Below, one piece after another: positions 9,465 through 19,639 of a stretch of DNA of 28,279 bases. The notes under the pieces were generated by a model. The model did not search any database. It saw nothing but the letters and a program-made list of their open reading frames with translations, and was not told the DNA's origin. This stretch comes from Phellopilus nigrolimitatus (taxonomy: Eukaryota; Basidiomycota; Agaricomycetes; Hymenochaetales; Hymenochaetaceae). How positions within the stretch are numbered: position 1 is the stretch's first letter; each line of letters begins with the position of its first letter. The stretch covers positions 1 through 28,279 of the forward strand of contig JAJOHG010000334.1 in NCBI GenBank assembly GCA_021029095.1, in the 5' to 3' direction. The position numbers and the translations under genes are program-made.

Positions 9465-10225
9465 TTTGCATACGTCTCGTCGTGAGTAACTGGATCAAGG
9501 AGAGGAACAGCGAGGAACATCGGGCGCTCTTTCGAGATTGGACGTGGTCCGGTATACATGTACATGTAATCCGCGGCCATACTTCTGTCGGAAGCAAAGA
9601 TCATTTTATCGTTGCTACTGAATATCAAGGGCGTCTATGGCACATGTGCCTACCTGCAAAGCTGCGCGCAGCATGCACCCGTCCGCCAAGACGACGACCA
9701 TCGCGCTACGGCGGTGTGCGTGTTATACTCAGTACTGAATAGTCAAGAACCTACTTACTTAAAAGCAGGCAAGTGTGACGCAAGACATGCCCATATATGT
9801 ACATAAGTCACGGGTCACGCATATTCCCGAGAATATTCGGCACGGGGCGCGCGGACAGGACGGACCGACGATTTTCGGGGGATCGACGCGCGATGATGCT
9901 GAACCTTATTTAAGCACTCTCCATGTAGACGCTCCGAGTCTTTTCGGCCTCCTTTCATTGTTGCTCCGCGCACAGAGCTGGGCCGATGGATTCCCAATTT
10001 TCTTTAATCTGGGACGCTGCGGAAGCTCAGATGGCTCTCAACATACCCTTCAAAAACAGCGAGTAAAAAGAAAACCAGTCACGCACGCACAGTATTTCTC
10101 CAACACCCCATTTCACTAGGTCATCGCTTGTGCCTTACGCGACGGAAGTGCCGACTGCGCTTGGCACTGCAGTACTTATAGTCGCCCTCGCGACATACAG
10201 CCAACTTCTGCTTTCCGGCACATTT

Positions 10226-10272
10226 TTCCTCCCTCGCCCCTCCCCTCCTTCCCTTCCCTTCCCTCTCCCTCG
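10226..10272 (+). promoter_or_regulatory. CT-rich promoter tract of the aspartic protease gene
   Basis: A nearly pure C/T run on the coding strand, 75-120 nt upstream of ATG 10348. Pyrimidine-rich tracts just before transcription starts are common in highly expressed fungal genes. A TTATA at 10176-10180 lies upstream and may be the TATA element. Confidence 0.45.
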
Positions 10273-10347
10273 TCTCTGACAGAATCGCGCGCTCTTTACC
10301 ACCCTACGTTCTTTTAACCCCCACTCTCCTTTCCCGATCCCGCCACG

Positions 10348-11747
10348 ATGCTCTTCCGCGATGCGTCCCTGGCCGCGCTCCTGCTCGCGCTCGCCGCCGC
10401 CTCCAGACCCGTCGTGCGCGAGCGCGCGCCGAGCGCGAGCCCGCGCGCGGGCCCGACGACGCTCGACCTCGACTTCGCGCTGAACCTCAACCTGACGCAC
10501 ACGAACCTCGCGGAGCTCGGGCGCGCGCGCGCGGCGTCGAAGCTCAAGGGCGTCGGCGCGCTGCTCGGCCTCGGCCGGCGCGACGGCGCGATCGCCGCGA
10601 CGAACACCGCGGTGACGTACGTCGCGCAGGTCGGCGTCGGCGAGCCCGCGACGAACTACTCGCTCATCGTCGACACCGGCTCGTCGAACACGTGGGTCGG
10701 CGCGAGCAAGAAGTACGCGCCGACGGGCTCGAGCGTCGACGTGCACAAGAATGTCTCGGTCAGCTACGGCTCTGGCCACTTCACGGGCAAGGAGTGTGCG
10801 TGTTGCGGCCCCGCTGCGCGTTTTTATCTTCTTTTTTTTTTGCCGTCACTGATTCGGCGGTGCAGACAACGACACCGTGACGTTCTCCCCCGGCCTTGTT
10901 GTAAAGGACCAGAGCATCGGCGTGGCCACCTCGAACAACAGCGTCGGCTTCAGCGGGTACGACGGCATCCTCGGGCTCGGGCCCGTCGCGATGACCGCGA
11001 ACACGGTGGAGGGCGTGGACAAGGTGCCGACGGTCGCGGACAACCTCGCCGCGCAGGGCGCGATCTCGACGGAGGTCGTCGGCGTGTCCTTCGCGCCGAC
11101 GACGAACCAGCCGAACACGAACGGCGTGCTCACGTTCGGCGGCGTCGACCCCTCGAAGCACACGGGCGACATCGCGTACACGCCGATCACGAAGAACGGG
11201 CCCGCGAGCCAGTACTGGGGCATCGACCAGTCGATCGCGTACGGCGCGGCGAACACGACGATCATGAAGTCCGCGTCGGGCATCGTCGACACGGGCTCGA
11301 CGCTCCTGCTGCTCGCGTCGGACTTCTTCAACGCGTATAAGAACGCGACCGGCGCGGAGGAGGACAGCGCGACGGGCCTGCTCAAGATCGCCGCGGACAA
11401 GTACGACAAGCTCGAGAGCCTGTACTTCGGTATCGGCGGCGCCACGTTCGAGCTGACGAAGAACGCGCAGACGTTCCCCCGTGCGCTGAACTCGTACATC
11501 AGCGGCGACAAGGACACGATCTACCTCGTCGTCGGCGACGTGAGTCTTCTCTTTTTCTTTTCTTCGAATGCGGGCATCCAACCTAGCATGCCTTTTTTTT
11601 CTTGTGCAGCTTGGTTACAACAGCGGCTCGGGCCTCGATTTTATCAACGGCCTCGTCTTCCTCGAGCGGTTCTACTCGGTGTACGACACGACCAACCAGC
11701 GCGTCGGGTTTGCGACGACCGCAAACACGAACGCGACCATAAACTGA
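10348..11747 (+). CDS. secreted pepsin-like aspartic protease (A1, polyporopepsin-like)
   Basis: Exons 10348-10795, 10866-11539 and 11610-11747 give 419 aa. Residues 1 to about 19 form a signal peptide (hydrophobic SLAALLLALAAA core), followed by a propeptide to about residue 85. The two catalytic triads are VDTGSSNTW (D109) and VDTGSTLL (D291), and the flap tyrosine lies in SVSYGSGHFTG. The C-terminus has LDFINGLVFLERFYSVYDTT, typical of the family, and matches polyporopepsin closely along its length. The enzyme cleaves proteins at acidic pH outside the cell after autoactivation. Both introns are about 70 nt with pyrimidine-rich acceptors. Asn-X-Ser/Thr sites suggest glycosylation. Strong third-position GC bias suggests high expression. 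Confidence 0.95.
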
Positions 11748-12544
11748 GCGAGTGGTCCCACCGCTTCCCATTCCTGACAGACTGCGACACCGTCGGTGCC
11801 GATCTTGCCTTTACACCCGCCAACTCCCCGGCCCCACACCTACAATCTCGACCTCACTCACACCCCCTCTACCACGGCCGCAGGCTTGCTCCTGCTATCG
11901 ACCACCTATCACGCATGTCAGCTGCCACTGACTGCACGGACATGTAGCTTTTCGTAGATCAGCTTGCACCCTTACCTACGTTCGCACTACGTACTTTGCT
12001 AATTGTATACACACCTGTTGGCCCGCGCGGCCGACAGACTCCCGGACATTATCCACAAGACAGAGATCGCACTCGCCCTTGACGCGTCTGGCTGCGGCTT
12101 TGGAGAAGCATAAAAAAGTCGACCGCCAGAGTGGCTGCTCGTGAGCCTTTTTCAGGCCGAGTCTTTGGGTCGTGGTGGACCAACTCAATGCTTTGAAAGC
12201 GATGACGACATTGGTTCTTGCGGATTCCTGTCGAAGCGTCGAATGATCGACCTGGACCGCATTCGCAACGTCTATACTAACTCTAACTCGACACGCAGAC
12301 ATCTTACGAGTGCAGCAAGCATCGTATATGCATGCATACCGTTCTTAAAAATAAAATGAAATAAACGTCGAGTCCGGACACTTCCAGAGGCCCCGCCAAG
12401 CCGACGTTAAGGGGGCCTTCGTCATAGCGATCAAAGGACGACGTCACCGCCTCACCGCCACGCGTATAAAAAGCGGACGCAGCCTGCGCCTGCGCCTTCT
12501 AGCTCGTGCGTGTCTTACATGTACTCGCAAACAATCCCGCCGCC
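11748..12544. other. intergenic between protease and dehydrogenase genes
   Basis: A 797-bp gap holding the 3' end of the protease transcript and the promoter of the next gene. No coding sequence is supported. The only clear site is the TATA box at 12465-12472. Confidence 0.6.
12465..12472 (+). promoter_or_regulatory. TATA box of the short-chain dehydrogenase gene
   Basis: TATAAAAA lies 80 nt upstream of ATG 12545, which itself has a strong start context (GCCGCCATG). Confidence 0.65.
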
Positions 12545-14318
12545 ATGCTTCCCCTCGTGCGCGCTGCCCTCTCGTCCAGGTCCCCCACCTCCCGCGCGCT
12601 GCAGCTCGCGCGATGCTCCAGCACGTTCCCGCGCGGCGGCGGCAACGCCCCCTCGGCCTCGCCGCCGCTGTCCGAGCGCTTCTCCATGAAGGGAAAGGTG
12701 AGCTCAGCGATCGGTCCGCTTTCGAATGGCGGGCGCCCGACCTCTAATATAGTCTATAAAATGCCGCAGGTGTGCTTGGTCACAGGCGCCGCGCAGGGCC
12801 TGGGCTACGACTTTGGGCGCGCGTTCGTCGAAACGTACGTCAGTCGGTTCCCGCACCAGGCGTAGTGACCAAATATTTTTCTGTGGCGCAGCGGGTGCAC
12901 TTCTCTCGCGCTTTTAGATCTGAAGGGCGAGCAGGCGAAGCACGCCGCGGAGGAAATTAAAAAGGCTTACAGTACGTCCGCGTAACACATACATTAATAT
13001 TACCCGCCAATACATTTCGCGTGAATTCAATGCTGCGCCTTCTTTCCTTCCTTCCTTCCGTTCGTTTAGAAAAGAGCTCCGAAGACGCTCTGCAAGTCAT
13101 CGGCGTCGAGTGCAACGTCGCCTCCGAGACGTCCGTCCAGAAGGCGTACGAAGACGTCATGGCGCACTTCGGACGCGTCGACGCCGTCGTCGCCTCAGCC
13201 GGTCCGTGCCCGGCCGTCTCCTGTACATTCATGCATTGACCGCTGACCATGCTCGCCGCCCGTGTCCAGGCATCGTCGAGAACTTTCCCGCTCTAGAGTA
13301 CGCCTCTCCATCTTTTAACGCGCTCCGGACTGGCTCACACCGCCGCCGTCGCGCAGCTACCCAGACGCGCGTGCGAGGCTGCTCTTCGACGTCAACTACC
13401 ACGGCGCGTTCTACACCGCGCGCGAGGCCGCGCGCCACATGATCCCCGCCGGCGGCGGGTCGATCGTGCTCATCTCGAGCATGAGCGCGGACGTGCGTCG
13501 CGTCTTCGTTCCTCTTCTCCCTCTCCCGATGGCGGTACTAACAAAGCGTCTACTATTGATAGGTCGTCAACGTCCCCCAGGCACGTCCCTCCCTATTTTA
13601 ATTTACTTTATTTCGTAGAGGCAGCCTCGCTGAGAGGTCGGAACTAGCCGCAGGCGCCGTATAACGCCTCCAAAGCAGGTACGCTGTCTCGAGCGCCGCA
13701 CGCTTCCGCGCTGACGAGAAAAATCCGCACCCCCCGCGTAGCTGTAAAAAACCTGGCGGCGTCCCTCGCAGTCGAGTGGGCGAAGAAGAACGTCCGCGTG
13801 AACTGCCTCAGGTGCGCATCGCATTCTGCATCTGCGCCGTCCCTTCTTTTTTTTTTTCTTTTTCTTTTTCCAACGACGGATTTTTGTTTTTTGTTTGATA
13901 GCCCCGGGTACACGCAGACGCACCTGACGCGCCAGATGCTCGAACAGGACGAGGAGCTCAACGTACGTCCGTGGTGTAAATCCGTGCAAAGCGTGCCATG
14001 CGCTGATCTGATCTGTCGACCTTTTTTGGCTCGTTTTCAGCGATTCTGGAAGTCCATGACGCCGATGGGACGGGTACGTTCTTCTTGACTGCCTCTTGCA
14101 GAATGTGTTGTACACGAGTGCTCATGAATTCGTCCACAGCTGGGCGAGCCGGAAGACGTGAGCGTACGTCACTGTCCTTTTCCCTCCTCAGCTCGCAAGC
14201 TGGCTGAAAAATCTGTGTGTATGTGAAATAGGGCGCGGTCATCTTCTTGAGCAGCGACGCCGCGCGGTTCATCACCGGTACCGAGCTCCTCGTCGACGGC
14301 GGCTACTGCCTCACGTAA
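12545..14318 (+). CDS. mitochondrial-type short-chain dehydrogenase/reductase
   Basis: Thirteen exons: 12545-12697, 12770-12834, 12892-12971, 13070-13201, 13270-13297, 13357-13492, 13563-13580, 13654-13678, 13742-13811, 13902-13962, 14041-14073, 14140-14163 and 14232-14318; all phases close, giving 303 aa. The nucleotide-binding motif is TGAAQGLG (56-63), with catalytic serine about S194 in LISSMS and Y207-x3-K211 in YNASK. The C-terminus has the usual TGTELLVDGGY. It resembles D-arabinitol/sorbose-type polyol dehydrogenases (classical SDR); substrate is not certain. The first roughly 45 residues are Arg/Ser-rich without early acids, resembling a mitochondrial presequence. Exon 7 is only 18 nt (VVNVPQ), and the following intron starts with GC (CAG|GCACGT), not GT. 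Confidence 0.9.
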
Positions 14319-14643
14319 GGCCTTCGGCCGTTTTCTTATCTTTGAAGAGTCGGCGGTCTCTTGCATTTGTTTTCTTGTCTAACGTAATGTATTATCTCGG
14401 AGCGAACCTGACAGCAGCACACTTTTTTTGTTTTTGTTCATTTATATCTTGTGGCATAGATTGATTTGCAAAGCTCTTACGGACGTTCTGTGTATTCGCG
14501 GCACCTTGCTTTCTTGCTTACTGTAGCGACTCTTATTTTTGACTTAATGTACAACACGCATACATACACGTAGCAAACATATATCTTATCGCAGCTTGAT
14601 GATTGCAAAGCGCGCACGCAGGGACACAAAACAGTTCTCGGCT
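14319..14643. other. convergent 3' region
   Basis: A 325-bp AT-rich gap between the stop codons of the dehydrogenase (plus) and the methyltransferase (minus). Both 3' UTRs and polyadenylation sites must lie here and may overlap. No gene is visible. Confidence 0.6.
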
Positions 14644-15700
14644 TCAAAAGCGGCGGCCCCCCGCCTGGGTCTCCGCGTCGGTGAGCGGAACGTACTGACG
14701 GGGCAAACGCACAACGAAAATCAGCCTCAGATCGCATCGAAGCAAACACTGCTCAAGAAGCAAACAAACAAACAAAAAAACGGAGCTCACCATAACGCCG
14801 AGCAGCGGCGTCTCCGTCACGCGGCCCTCCGCGTCCTTGTCGACCCGTATAATCGTCTGCGCGCCCGTGCCGACGGGCACGAACATGCGCCCGGGCGCCT
14901 TCAGCTGGGCGACGAGCGCGGCGGGCACCGCGGGCGCCGCCGCGCCGACGTGGATCGCGTCGTACGGCGCGCGCGGCGCGTGCCCCGCGCGCCCGTCGCC
15001 CGCGACGACCTCGATGCGCCCCGCGTCGAGCGCGGCGCCGAGCCCGTCCGCGCGCAGGTTGGCGAGGGACTGCGCGGCGAGCGGCGCCATGTGCTCGATG
15101 CCCACGACGGTGCCTGCTGCGCCGGCGCCGGAGCCGGAGTCGGAGTTGGAGCCGCTGACGAGGTGGTGGAAGAGCGCGCAGGTGTAGCCCGAGCCGCTCC
15201 CCACGTCGAGCACGGACGCGCCCGGCGTGAGGAAGGGGAGGAGGTGCTTCGCCGCTTCTGCGTGCTGCGTGCGCCGCGGCGTGGGTGAGCGGGGGCGGGC
15301 TTCGTTTTTCTCTCAGCAGGGGCGGGGCGGGGCGAGGCTCACCATGTGTGGGGCGGAGATGGTCGCGTTGCACATGATCGCCCTAGTCGCGCACGAGACG
15401 CGCATTTCAGATCTCCGCGCAGGAACAAGGGCAGGGGCGGGGGGCGGCTTACTGGGGCGCGTCGACGTACGCGTCGCGCTTATCAGACACGTAGTGCGCG
15501 CGGTCGACCTTCCTGAAGGCCGCCGCGAGGCGCGCGTCGTCGGGGATGAGCCCGGCGTCGCGCATGTTCTGGATGAGCTGCTCGTTCGTGCTGCCGCTGC
15601 ACGTGTATGCCATCTTGCGGGCGCCGCGCGGCGCTGCCTTTATAGTAGATTTGCTGCCTGCGGTGAAGGGCGTTGATGCGAGGTGGCGGAGTGTGTTCAT
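14644..15700 (-). CDS. protein-L-isoaspartate O-methyltransferase (PCMT)
   Basis: Minus-strand exons 15453-15700, 15343-15382, 14791-15264 and 14644-14694 give 270 aa from ATG 15700. The enzyme uses S-adenosylmethionine to methylate damaged isoaspartyl residues, starting their repair. Visible family marks are AYTCSGSTNEQLI near the N-terminus, ATISAPHM (89-96), the AdoMet loop VLDVGSGSGY (114-123), DAIHVGAAAP and LKAPGRMFVPVG, with YVPLTD near the end. A low-complexity Ser/Gly insert follows LVSG. Most relatives start at the internal ATG 15613 (MAYTCSG, 241 aa). The extra 29 residues are basic, could be a targeting sequence, and contain a TATA box in their DNA, so two starts are possible. It is convergent with the dehydrogenase gene. 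Confidence 0.92.
15637..15644 (-). promoter_or_regulatory. TATA box inside the 5' part of the PCMT gene
   Basis: TATAAAGG on the minus strand lies 24-31 nt upstream of ATG 15613 but downstream of ATG 15700. If used, it favours the shorter protein, though the spacing leaves almost no 5' leader. Confidence 0.4.
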
Positions 15701-15930
15701 GCGCAGGTCATTGCAGACGTCATCGATGGCAGGCTGTGGTTGGGTTACGTAACGGCGGACTGATTTTTTATTTCTTGCCCTTTTCGGTCTTTTCGGGCTC
15801 CTTCCACGGCTTCAGAATTCGGTGCTCTTTGCTTGTCTCTGCTCAGAGAAAACGCGGCTGTGACGAGTATGATAATATAAACTGAAGCTGTTAGTACTAC
15901 ATACACTGTATGTGTTGTGCATCTTGAATT

Positions 15931-16043
15931 GTACGCATTATTTTATAATTACATGTATTTCTCAACAACCGAGTCGGTGGAAGTCTACGCATCTTGGGAG
16001 GTTGTGCAGCATGAGAAGTATGCATTTGCACGATCTTTGACTG
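15931..16043. mobile_element. decayed end of the CAGTCGAAC transposon family
   Basis: Read on the minus strand, this matches the left end of copy 1 (7829-7915) over about 80 nt and, more weakly, some 35 nt further in. Shared blocks on the plus strand include GTCGGTGGAAG, TTGGGAGGTT and GTATGCATT, ending in GACTGTA where copy 1 has CGACTGTA. Several substitutions and small gaps mark it as old. The opposite end is missing. Confidence 0.75.
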
Positions 16044-16627
16044 TAAATACTACATAGCCACTCCGTACTCACCCACTTCTGCGAAGGAATACAGGCACGC
16101 AGCCACAGGAAGGCCAAAAACAACGACTTCGTCGCCCGTCCAAGACCGCGGAGGCAGAACCAAAGGCATCGCTGATTCGTCCGCATTTCGCGGCGCCGAG
16201 AGTCGCCGTCTTTATCAGCGACGAGGCCGCTAGCCGCTCCTACGATCCCGCCTTCTTCGTGCCTATTTCTGCAGATGAACCCCGTGGAGCAGCCCAGAAA
16301 GCCCGAAATAAACGGCCGTATCGGCCCGCCTAGATTAGAGGTCTTACCCGGAGACGCCGTCTTCGTCAGACGGTGCTCCGGTCGCACCGAGTCTGCCTTC
16401 TCGAGCCGGCGGAAGTCGCTGGACACAGAAGCACGGAGCTCAAGATTCCGTACCTGCAAATCTCCCATCGAGAATGTTCCTGAGATTCTAACAGAGTTCG
16501 AGTGGTCGAAAATGCTGCGTTGGCATTCATAAGCTGTCTCACATGCGTATTATCTTTGTGTGAATATTGCGCGTCAGTAGGACGAAGGTGGGCGAGACAA
16601 AACTCTCCAGAAGGCGTGGTGATAATA

Positions 16628-17062
16628 CAGGTGGGTGTAGAAAGTCTACGGCCCCCCTAAATAAGGAAGGTGGCTCCCGTCCGCGCCGTCCGAGCGTCCA
16701 CATCGTTGCATTCACTTAAGAAAAGACCAAACAGGTTGTCTAACTCTAAAAGCTCTTTTTTAATAACTATGTGATAAAAATACAATGTATACACAGTCGA
16801 TTTGAAGTTAACCGTTTGCTTTCCACTGCTGTCACGTGATGCAACCTAAAGCCCTGACCACATTTTCAAGCTCGGTCGCAAGTCCGATAACTGCCCCGCC
16901 GCGAAAACTACATGAGACACAATACATTTGGGAGGTGATTTGAGCTGGCAGTGTGCCGTGGGCAATCGTGAATGACAACGGAGGATGCGGATGAGTGTAC
17001 GCGACGCGCACGGGAACCACCTTCCTTATTTAGGGGGGCCGTAGACTTTCTACACCCACCTG
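16628..17062. mobile_element. TA-flanked MITE with 53-bp terminal inverted repeats (435 bp)
   Basis: The left end starts CAGGTGGGTGTAGAAAGTCT; the right end is its reverse complement. The inverted repeats match over 53 bp with one C/T difference, through the block GGCCCCCCTAAATAAGG. TA flanks both ends (16626-16627 and 17063-17064), as for Tc1/mariner-type elements. The termini contain a small hairpin (TAGA-AAG-TCTA). The 330-bp core has no transposase. Near-identical repeats suggest a fairly recent insertion. It is unrelated in sequence to the CAGTCGAAC family apart from the CAG start. Confidence 0.9.
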
Positions 17063-17646
17063 TAGTTGGTACGGAAAGGAAACGGCGATATGGAAGGCTT
17101 CCAGCCAGTAAGCATGGCCAATAAGTAAGCGTGGAAGAAGGAGGGCACAGTAAGCAGATTTGAAACGAGGCAAAACCGCCGACAACGTACGTTATAGTCT
17201 GCCGATAGTTTTCCAAGCCTCAATCAGAACAAACGGATGTGTTTTACGCCTGTACGGCGGTAGTGCAATCATTTAGCTAAAACATACATACCGAGATGCT
17301 CAAACGTTGTCATATACGTATGCCCCATTGCCAGCGTTCTGTGAGTGTTATGAGTTCGGTATGTAATAGGCGGGCAGCGACTATCGGAGAAGAACACGGC
17401 TCCGAGGAGACCTCCAGAAACACACTGCACATACTGACTGTGTCATATTGGCGTAGAAAGGACCGGAAGAATCGGATTCGAAGGCTTCAATGCGTAAAAT
17501 TATTCATCCTACATAGATGGCGTCTTGACTCGCTGCTAGCTTAGGGTGCGGATCGAGTCCAAGTCCGAGCCCAAGTTTGAAGCTAACATTAGACGATTTT
17601 CAGGGAAACCCGATTTGAAACAGTGAGGCATATTGCATAGGTATGA

Positions 17647-17666
17647 GGGGGGGGGGGGGGGGGGGG
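17647..17666. repeat. 20-nt poly-G run
   Basis: Twenty consecutive G on the plus strand, in otherwise mixed AT-rich sequence. No gene overlaps it. Such a run can form G-quadruplex structures, is unstable in replication and is prone to sequencing error, so the exact length is uncertain. Confidence 0.85.
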
Positions 17667-18012
17667 ATGCGGTTGCAAGTCTGCTGCAAGATTCATTTCG
17701 TTATCATGAAAAGAGGTTGTGCGAAGCCAGCGGCGCTCGGGCCTCGGTGTCTTCAATGCCGATGCCCGAAGTGGATAACCCGGATGTGACGTAATTATGA
17801 TCGCCGATCCTTTCATGGAAATTTTCCAGGAAAATAACTTTACTGAAAAAAACACACCCTTGTCGTATTTTGCTCCGATTCTCGAATTTTGAGACGCTCC
17901 ATGGCCAATGGAGCACGTTGGCCCCCTATGAATAAGCCCTCGGACGCTTCCCCTTTTCCGAGCAGCTATCGGTCAGCGTGGATCGATTGTCAGCCACTCG
18001 AAATGGAGAACG

Positions 18013-18019
18013 TATAAAT
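18013..18019 (+). promoter_or_regulatory. TATA box of the alcohol dehydrogenase gene
   Basis: TATAAAT lies 109 nt upstream of ATG 18122, followed by a CT-rich stretch near 18058-18120, a usual fungal promoter layout. Confidence 0.6.
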
Positions 18020-18121
18020 TCAGGCTTGTCAGCCTTTCCTCGACAACAGATAAACGCCCTCGAGTCTTCCCCCAGCTTTTCCTCGCACTCCTTAACTCGA
18101 TCCACTTTCAGACCTTTTGCC

Positions 18122-19639
18122 ATGTCGCAGAAAACATTTACTGGATACGGCATCACCGGCAAGTCCTCCCGCTCGTCGAGTTGCTTCAAACCCCTCTTAA
18201 TTCAACAATCCTTCAGATGCGGATAAATGGTCGGACTTCAGCCTCGTCGAGTATCCGTCCAAGAATTGGGAGGAGACAGACGTCGAAATCGCCATCACGC
18301 ACTGCGGGTATGTTCTTTCTTTCGACGGCTTATCTGCTTTCCCTCACGGTATCGACCGTTGTTCTGCTTCGCAGTGTCTGTGGCTCCGACGTCCACACAC
18401 TCTCCGCAGGCTGGGGCGCAATCCCCGTTCCCCTTGTCGTCGGGTAAGAAAATCGTTATTTTGTAGCTACTTTGCGATGCTAACCTGCCAATTCTCGCCG
18501 AAAGACATGAAATCGTCGGCAAAGCTGTGCGCGTCGGCTCGCAGGTGAAGTCCGGTATTAAAGTCGGCGACCGCGTCGGCGTCGGCGCCCAGATCGGGTC
18601 GTGCTACTCCTGCAAGCATTGCAAGTCCGACAACGAGAACTACTGCAAGCAGAGAATCTTTACCTACGTGCGCCATTCTGTCGCCGTTGTTTTTCTGTGC
18701 TCGGTTTGTCTTATACTTTCCCTGCATTTCAGAACGGCAAGCACCCGGATGGCGTGCGCACGATGGGCGGCTACTCGACTGGCATCGTCGCCCACGAGCA
18801 GTACGTTTTCCCGATCCCGGACGGCATCGAGTCTGCAGACGCGGCGTCGATGCTTTGCGCTGGTCTGACGGTTTTCTCGCCCCTTATCCGTAACGGAGCT
18901 GGACCGGGAAAGAAGGTTGGGATTATCGGTATCGGCGGCCTGGTAAGTTAAATTAGCCTTCCACATGCCGTATTACATTCCCTGACTTCTTTGTTTCTTT
19001 GGCGACCGGTAGGGACACTATGCAATCCTGTTCGCGAAGGCACTCGGCTGCGAGGTCTACGCGTTCTCGCACAGCACGTCGAAGAAGGAGGACGCGCTGA
19101 AGATGGGCGCGGACCACTTCGTCATAACGTCGGAGCAGGGCTTCCACGCGAAACACGCGATGGCGCTGGACCTCATCATCTCGACGCGCGATGCAACAGC
19201 CGGGTTCCCGTTCGACGAATTCCTCTCGTCAGTATCTCGCTCTCCATTCTTCTTGCTCTACGCGTCGAGGTACTTACTATAGCGTGATTCAGGATGCTCG
19301 ACGTGTACGGAAAGTTTATCACTGTGGGCCTTCCGGACGACAAGTTCCCCCCCTTGGGCGCCTTCACGCTCGTGGCGAACGCGAACACCATCGGCGGCTC
19401 GTACATCGGCTCGAAGAAAGATGCGACGGCAATGCTCGAACTCGCCGCGAAGAAGGGGGTGAAGCCCTGGTTAGCATATCATCTCCACCCTGACTAATTT
19501 GACCTCCCGCTGACCTACCTGTATTGCTGTGTTTAGGATTGAGGTGCTCTCGATGAAGGACGCGAAGAAGGCTGTCGAAGGCATGTGGAACGGCAAGCCG
19601 CGCTACCGCTATGTTCTCGAGCAGGACATCAATGTCTGA
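18122..19639 (+). CDS. zinc-dependent NADP alcohol dehydrogenase, CAD/ADH6 type
   Basis: Exons 18122-18158, 18217-18307, 18375-18443, 18505-18667, 18733-18942, 19013-19227, 19293-19469 and 19537-19639; phases close, giving 354 aa. This medium-chain dehydrogenase family reduces cinnamyl, aromatic and other aldehydes in the cytosol with NADPH. Catalytic zinc ligands are C42, H67 (GHE) and C162 (MLCAGLTVF). The structural zinc has C99, C102, C105 and C113. The coenzyme loop is GIGGLGH. The first intron must begin with GC (ACCG|GCAAGT): this gives GITDADKWSDF, the usual spacing, while the nearest GT donor would add nine residues. Aryl-aldehyde metabolism would suit a wood-decay fungus, but substrate is inferred from family only. 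Confidence 0.94.

Larger units (their letters stand above)
8729..10347. other. gene-poor stretch before the protease gene
   Basis: About 1.6 kb with no recognisable gene. It contains minus-strand frames described separately (8841-9464 and 9044-9412), a TATTTAA at 9907-9913 followed by a 26-codon ATG frame at 9986-10066, and the CT-rich promoter tract of the aspartic protease. Confidence 0.5.
15701..18121. other. accessory gene-poor stretch with transposon remnants
   Basis: About 2.4 kb with no gene I can support. It contains a decayed transposon end (15931-16043), a complete MITE (16628-17062), a 20-G run, and the promoter of the next gene. The minus frame 15962-16468 (168 codons) begins inside the decayed transposon end and is probably spurious. 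Short frames at 16275-16532 and 17296-17544 match nothing I know. Confidence 0.55.

Noticed and set aside
9986..10066. 26-residue ORF with a TATA-like site upstream, considered as a mating-pheromone precursor
   Set aside because: It begins MD but ends in NSE, with no C-terminal CaaX box, and no pheromone receptor gene is nearby.
10135..10779. 214-codon minus-strand frame across the protease 5' end
   Set aside because: Antisense to the signal peptide and first catalytic motif of the protease; extreme Arg content and low complexity.
15962..16468. 168-codon minus-strand ORF
   Set aside because: Its 3' part lies inside the decayed transposon end and the rest matches no family; treated as chance.
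18159..18216. GT donor near 18190 for the alcohol dehydrogenase first intron
   Set aside because: In phase, but it adds nine Ser/Arg-rich residues not found at this point in relatives and leaves only about a 26-nt intron.
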